This document shows, one piece after another, positions 48,284-52,133 of a stretch of 52,133 bases of DNA. Within the stretch, counting starts at the first letter, position 1, and the number at the start of each line of letters is the position of its first letter. The position numbers and the translations under genes are program-made. The notes beneath the pieces are model-generated. The model searched no databases, was not told the origin of the DNA, and saw nothing but the letters and a program-made list of their open reading frames with translations. The DNA is from Janthinobacterium agaricidamnosum NBRC 102515 = DSM 9628 (lineage in GTDB: Bacteria > Pseudomonadota > Gammaproteobacteria > Burkholderiales > Burkholderiaceae_D). The stretch spans positions 5,527,826-5,579,958 of the forward strand of contig NZ_HG322949.1 in the NCBI RefSeq assembly GCF_000723165.1, written 5' to 3'.

Positions 48284-49665
48284 ACGACACATTGATCCAA
48301 CTCGCCTACCTCCTCGCGGCGTTTCTCTTCATCATGGCGCTGCGCGCTCTGGGACGCCCGGACACCGCCCGCCGCGGCATGCAGTTCGCCGCCTTCGGGA
48401 TGGCGGCCGCCGTATTGGCCACGCTGCTTCATGCCCGCATCGTCAACTATGAGTGGCTCGCCGTCGGCGCCATCATCGGCGCGGTGGCGGGCTACCCGCT
48501 CGGCATGTGGGTGCCGATGACCGCGATGCCGCAGCGGATCGCTCTCAGCCACGCGTTCGGTGCGTTGGCCGCCACCTTGGTGGGCGTTGGCGAATACACC
48601 CACAGTGTGGCGACCGGGTCGCTTTCTCATGGGCAGGTTCTGGCACTGGGACTGGAGGTCTTGTTCGGCGGGCTGACTGTCGCTGGAAGCCTCATGGCAT
48701 TCGGCAAGCTGCAGGAAATTCTGCCCGGCCGCCCCCTGACTTTCCGCGGGCAAAATGCCTTGAACCTGATGTTGCTCGCCGCCGCCGTCATCGGCTTGGC
48801 TTGGCTGACCGTGTCGCCCAATGAAGCGTGGGTTTTCGCCGCGATGCTCGTGATCGCTGTGCTCGTCGGAATCCTCTTTGTCCTGCCGATCGGCGGCGCA
48901 GACATGCCGGTGGTTGTATCGCTGCTGAATTCCTATGCCGGCCTCGCTGCCGTCGCCACGGGATTTGCAATCGACAACAATATTCTGATCATCGTTGGCG
49001 CGCTCGATGGCCTTAGCGGCTTGATCCTCTCGCTTGCGATGAGCAAGGCCATGAATCGCTCCTTCGCCAATGTGCTCTTTGGCGCCTTCGGCTCGGCTGC
49101 CCCGGGGGGAGTCGAGTCAGCCGTCACCGGAAACGAGATGTCCGCCACCAATGCGGAAGACGCCGCGCTGCGTCTGGCATATGCCGATCGCGTAATCATG
49201 GTACCCGGGTATGGCTTGGCCGTATCACAGGCTCAGCACCAGATTCGGGAGCTTGGCGACCTCATCGAGAAGCACGGAGCAGACCTCCGCTATGCCATCC
49301 ATCCGGTCGCAGGCCGTATGCCTGGCCATATGAATGTACTTCTCGCCGAGGCCGGGATTCCTTATGACAAGCTAATCGATATGGACGAAATCAATGATCG
49401 TTTCCCGGAAACGGACGTCGCGATTGTCGTGGGCGCCAATGATGTCGTCAACCCGGCCGCCCGCACCAACCCAGCCTCGCCGATCTTCGGTATGCCGATC
49501 CTCAAGGTGTCCGAGGCCAAGAGTGTTCTTGTCCTCAAACGCGGCAAAGGCAAGGGTTTTTCCGGTGTCGAAAACGATCTCTTCGTCGATCCGAAAACAT
49601 CGATGCTATTTGGAGATGCACGTCAGTCGCTGCTGGACCTTGGACTGCAGGTCAAGCAGGCCTGA
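48280..49665 (+). CDS. pntB: NAD(P) transhydrogenase beta subunit
   Basis: 461 residues from the ATG overlapping the pntAB stop. An N-terminal membrane domain of about eight or nine segments (FNGALTVAGSLMAFGKL-like; LNSYAGLAAVATGFAIDNNILIIVGALDGLSGLILS is conserved) is followed by the C-terminal NADP-binding domain III (VIMVPGYGLAVSQAQH; HPVAGRMPGHMNVLLAEAGIPYD; VVGANDVVNPAA). With pntAA and pntAB it uses the proton gradient to reduce NADP with NADH. Confidence 0.97.
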   Translation: MNDTLIQLAYLLAAFLFIMALRALGRPDTARRGMQFAAFGMAAAVLATLLHARIVNYEWLAVGAIIGAVAGYPLGMWVPMTAMPQRIALSHAFGALAATLVGVGEYTHSVATGSLSHGQVLALGLEVLFGGLTVAGSLMAFGKLQEILPGRPLTFRGQNALNLMLLAAAVIGLAWLTVSPNEAWVFAAMLVIAVLVGILFVLPIGGADMPVVVSLLNSYAGLAAVATGFAIDNNILIIVGALDGLSGLILSLAMSKAMNRSFANVLFGAFGSAAPGGVESAVTGNEMSATNAEDAALRLAYADRVIMVPGYGLAVSQAQHQIRELGDLIEKHGADLRYAIHPVAGRMPGHMNVLLAEAGIPYDKLIDMDEINDRFPETDVAIVVGANDVVNPAARTNPASPIFGMPILKVSEAKSVLVLKRGKGKGFSGVENDLFVDPKTSMLFGDARQSLLDLGLQVKQA

Positions 49666-49709
49666 GGCATCGCGCATCCGGCGTTTTTTATAACGCCCAT
49701 CGAAATCAC

Positions 49710-49744
49710 GGTCACTCCGGGTCCGCTGACCGCCCGGAGTGACC
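49710..49744. terminator. Inverted repeat after pntB
   Basis: GGTCACTCCGGG/CCCGGAGTGACC, 12-bp perfect stem with an 11-nt loop, between the pntB stop and the convergent LysR gene. No T-run follows directly, so it may be a weak terminator or a transcript-end stabiliser. Confidence 0.5.
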
Positions 49745-49781
49745 GCGAGCCGCAGCCCGTCTCTCTGGAAATGCGCGGGCA

Positions 49782-50714
49782 CTATGCTTTGACAGCACCG
49801 GAAACTGGCGCAGACAGATGAAGTTGACAACGCCCTTTCAGGAAACGAATGAGCGCATAGACTGCTGGCGTCAGCAAAGAGCGATGGACGACGCACATGG
49901 AAAGCGGAGCCGGTTCTCCCAGAATGTCCGGCAGCACATGAATTAGTCTCCCTGCTTGCAAATCTTCGGCGACATCGAGCCGGGATTTGTATGCGATCCC
50001 CAATCCTGCGACCGCCCAGCGCCGAACCAACTCCGCATCATCCGTCACGCGGTTGCCCTCCACCACCATGGGGATACTCTCTGGTCCAGATCCGAAATTC
50101 CATCGGCTGTGCACCACGCCATCCAGTTTAAATCTTAAACAATTATGCTGGACGAGTTGCTCCAGCCGGGTAATCGAACCGTTGCTGTTGAGATACGCTG
50201 GAGATGCGCACAGTATCCGCCGATTTTCGGACGCGATCGGCAAGACTATCAAGCTGCTGTCTTTCGCCACGCCATAACGGATGGTCAAATCCACCGGCCT
50301 GGAATGTAGATCGAACAAGGTGTCGCCGATGGAGATGTTCATTTCAAGTCGGCCAATATCTTCCAGATGTTCTTCGATCCAGCCGAGCAGATGATTCCGG
50401 CCAAAATCGGACGGCAACGCCAATCGCAAACTGCCACCGAACGATTTTTTTGACGCGGACATCGCCGCTGTGCCGTCCTTCATTGAACGAAGTGCCGCCT
50501 GCGCATAGACAGCGTATTGAATGCCATGCTCGGTGACGCGCAGACTTCTTGTGGTTCGCTCGAACAGGCGTGTGCCCAACGACTCTTCCAGACGTTTTAC
50601 CGCATTGCTTGCAACCACCGGAGAGATGTCCAGTATGCGGGCAGCACCGGAAAAGCTGCGTGAATTCAAGGCGTGGACAAAAATTTCCAGGTCTTCAAAT
50701 CTGATGGGTTTCAT
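49782..50714 (-). CDS. LysR-family transcriptional regulator
   Basis: 310 residues. N-terminal HTH SFSGAARILDISPVVASNAVKRLEESLGTRLFERTTRSL and a LysR effector domain of the CrgA/AaeR type (VDLTIRYGV, followed by LRFKLDGVVHSRWNF). Divergent from the DJ-1/PfpI gene at 50821, which it probably regulates. Confidence 0.93.
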   Translation of the reverse strand: MKPIRFEDLEIFVHALNSRSFSGAARILDISPVVASNAVKRLEESLGTRLFERTTRSLRVTEHGIQYAVYAQAALRSMKDGTAAMSASKKSFGGSLRLALPSDFGRNHLLGWIEEHLEDIGRLEMNISIGDTLFDLHSRPVDLTIRYGVAKDSSLIVLPIASENRRILCASPAYLNSNGSITRLEQLVQHNCLRFKLDGVVHSRWNFGSGPESIPMVVEGNRVTDDAELVRRWAVAGLGIAYKSRLDVAEDLQAGRLIHVLPDILGEPAPLSMCVVHRSLLTPAVYALIRFLKGRCQLHLSAPVSGAVKA

Positions 50715-50725
50715 ATCGTAACCAC

Positions 50726-50744
50726 TTTTAATTGAAAATTAAAA
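50726..50744. promoter_or_regulatory. Candidate LysR operator (T-N11-A palindrome)
   Basis: TTTTAATT-GAA-AATTAAAA is a perfect 8+8 bp palindrome containing the LysR-type T-N11-A pattern (TAATTGAAAATTA). It lies 12 bp upstream of the lysR start in the divergent region. Confidence 0.6.
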
Positions 50745-50820
50745 CTGCATATACCGCCGCCTACTGTTTCTCACCCATGGAAAGTCTCATCCTGTGGAAG
50801 TTACTTTTTAGGAGAAAACC

Positions 50821-51543
50821 ATGAACAATATTTCCATTGGCCTTAACGCGTTACTGGGTACCGAAACTTCAGCGGCCATTCCACGCATTTCCGCCGCTGA
50901 AATGTTCAATGCGCCAGAGAATCGTCCGCTGTATGATCTATGGACGCAAGCGCCCACGGATCCGAAGATTTACAACAACCGTCGCGTTGCGGTGATCGCG
51001 ACTGATGGGGTGGAAGAAATTGAACTGACGACAGTTCTGCATTTTTTCCGCTCACGCGGAGCCACCGTCGATCTGATCGCGCCGAAAAAGCCCTCTTATC
51101 CGCCGATGTTTGGGTTGCAGATTCCCGCGATTCGTGAAACCCACATCCTGACCATTCACTATATCGAGACGGCTGGCTGGATCGCGTTTGACAAAGTGCT
51201 GGATGACGCCGAGCCGGAAATCTACGACGCCGTCGTCATTCCAGGCGGAGCATGGAATCCTGATACATTGCGAGCCGATCCCAAGGTACTGGCCTTCGTC
51301 CGTGCCGTCGCGCAGAACGAGAAAATCGTCGCATCCATTTGTCACGGCCCTTGGATACTGGCGGACGCCGGCTTACTGGTGGGGCGGCGCGCCACAGCCT
51401 GGTGGGCCATGAAAAACGACCTGACAAATGCGGGAGCGATCTTTGTCGATGAACCGGTTGTGGTCGACGGAAAAATAATAAGCTCGCGTGCCCCCACTGA
51501 TCTCGTTGCGTTTGTGAATGCGATCGGCGTGCAGCTGGCCTGA
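50821..51543 (+). CDS. DJ-1/PfpI-family protein
   Basis: 240 residues with a leader of about 50 residues before the DJ-1 core. Nucleophile C174 in SICHGPW and the supporting E65 in DGVEEIEL mark the PfpI branch, with VVIPGGAWNPD between. Members act as glyoxalase/deglycase-like or peptidase-like enzymes; the activity here is unknown. The N-terminal extension (MNNISIGLNALLGTETSAAIPRI) has no clear signal peptide. A ribosome site (AGGAGAAAACC) precedes the ATG. Divergent from a LysR gene. Confidence 0.9.
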   Translation: MNNISIGLNALLGTETSAAIPRISAAEMFNAPENRPLYDLWTQAPTDPKIYNNRRVAVIATDGVEEIELTTVLHFFRSRGATVDLIAPKKPSYPPMFGLQIPAIRETHILTIHYIETAGWIAFDKVLDDAEPEIYDAVVIPGGAWNPDTLRADPKVLAFVRAVAQNEKIVASICHGPWILADAGLLVGRRATAWWAMKNDLTNAGAIFVDEPVVVDGKIISSRAPTDLVAFVNAIGVQLA

Positions 51544-51772
51544 ATGGCACCCGGCATTTCATGCCGTAGCCTGTTGATTCATGAATCTGGTTTTGGCATG
51601 GCGGCAATCTGAGCGGTCAATTAAGCCGTCAATTGTTGGGGGAATTCCTCTCTAGTGACAATGTAATTTTTCTGATTGCACGTTCAGATTTATTCACTTT
51701 ACCGTATCGCCGCGCATCCTTATTCTTTGGCCGCGTGGTTCTTACCGAAACACCTATTAAAAGGAGAACTGC

Positions 51773-51970
51773 ATGCCGTTTATTCGCATAACGGCTTTTG
51801 GCGTAGACCTAAGTAACCCTCGGAAAAAGTGTGAAGTTATGAAAAACAGAACCGGATGCGCTGCAAGGCGCCCGTTGCGACGCAGTGCGAGCACTGCTAG
51901 CAGCGGGCAACACCGCAGAGCGCCGCTTATGAAAGTCAGAAATCACCATAATTTATTGGGGGTTACTTAG
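51773..51970 (+). CDS. Small ORF, possibly a truncated tautomerase
   Basis: A strong ribosome site (AAAAGGAGAACTGC) precedes ATG at 51773. The first ten residues MPFIRITAFG resemble the start of 4-oxalocrotonate tautomerases, where Pro-1 after Met removal is the catalytic base. After about residue 24 the sequence becomes Arg/Ser-rich and loses that character. The frame ends at a TAG whose last base is the first base of MITE copy D, so it is probably a gene remnant. The gap 51544-51772 before it has nothing I can identify. Confidence 0.4.
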   Translation: MPFIRITAFGVDLSNPRKKCEVMKNRTGCAARRPLRRSASTASSGQHRRAPLMKVRNHHNLLGVT

Positions 51971-52127
51971 AGCCTATCCCAGTAGATGAATACGCCCTCT
52001 TCTGGCGCTCCTCAGGAACGGGGACTGCGTTGATCGTCGTCGCGTGGCCCGCCACGCGTCCTCCTCACGCCTGGTCCGCGCTCCCGATGCGCGGCCAGCA
52101 GAAGACGCTCACTACTGGGATAGGCTC
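51970..52127. mobile_element. MITE copy D (158 bp), full length
   Basis: Perfect 16-bp terminal inverted repeats GAGCCTATCCCAGTAG and a TTA target duplication (51967-51969 and 52128-52130). Same orientation as copy B, opposite to copy C. Non-coding. Internally nearly identical to copies B and C. Confidence 0.9.
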
Positions 52128-52133
52128 TTAGCA

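Noticed and set aside
49710..49744. Strong inverted repeat after pntB as an attachment site or IS end
   Set aside because: It lies between convergent genes with no duplicated target and no matching second copy; a transcription-end hairpin is simpler.

Overview
The window reads as chromosome of an aerobic, GC-rich betaproteobacterium, most likely Oxalobacteraceae (Janthinobacterium, Duganella or Massilia type). This is inferred from gene families and order: minCDE, hemA-prfA-prmC, an E. coli-type gshA, a phasin/phaA/phaB cluster, tandem M13 peptidases and a TonB receptor. No 16S rRNA or other definitive marker is present.

Layout. 1-542: start of an integrase gene pointing out of the window, short repeats that look like integrase arm sites, and tRNA-Arg(CCG), i.e. 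one edge of an integrated element. 755-8954: a membrane-anchored cytochrome c, two tandem M13 zinc peptidases, a TonB-dependent receptor and a Spy-like small periplasmic protein with a Gly-Gly-Met tail. 9278-19695: CtpA-type protease, FabH-like ketosynthase, YbaL/Kef-type antiporter, a decayed FadH pseudogene, an SRPBCC protein, D-lactate dehydrogenase, proline iminopeptidase and a divergent AsnC/LysE pair. 19776-25153: PHA genes (phaB, phaA, phasin), metR with only the first codons of metE left beside it, and an epoxide hydrolase broken by a small mobile element. 25492-35710: minCDE, an orphan response regulator with Glu at the phospho-site, hemA, prfA, dsbB, prmC, gshA and an HDAC-like deacetylase.

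The most remarkable gene is at 35717-39235 (minus strand). One reading frame of about 1172 codons fuses an N-terminal DyP-type haem peroxidase to a complete glycyl radical enzyme, with a GCYEP catalytic motif and a C-terminal RMGGW radical loop. It is divergent from ohr (organic hydroperoxide resistance). In the shared region a perfect 13+13 bp palindrome covers the -35 box of a good ohr promoter. The family of each half is clear; the function of the fusion and its co-regulation with ohr are inference.

40120-44817: ElaA-like acetyltransferase, a Ser/Thr kinase with TPR-like repeats overlapping a gene of unknown function, and an M20 peptidase. 45047-52127: an accessory segment bounded by two 158-bp copies of a MITE in opposite orientation. 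It carries an HxlR/SDR pair, a three-gene proton-translocating transhydrogenase (pntAA-pntAB-pntB), a LysR/DJ-1 pair and a possibly truncated tautomerase ORF. Its base and codon use look visibly less GC-biased than the rest.

Four copies of the MITE occur in the window (12304, 23819, 45047, 51970). They share 16-bp terminal inverted repeats, and the two full-length copies have TTA target duplications, as expected of non-autonomous relatives of IS5-family elements.
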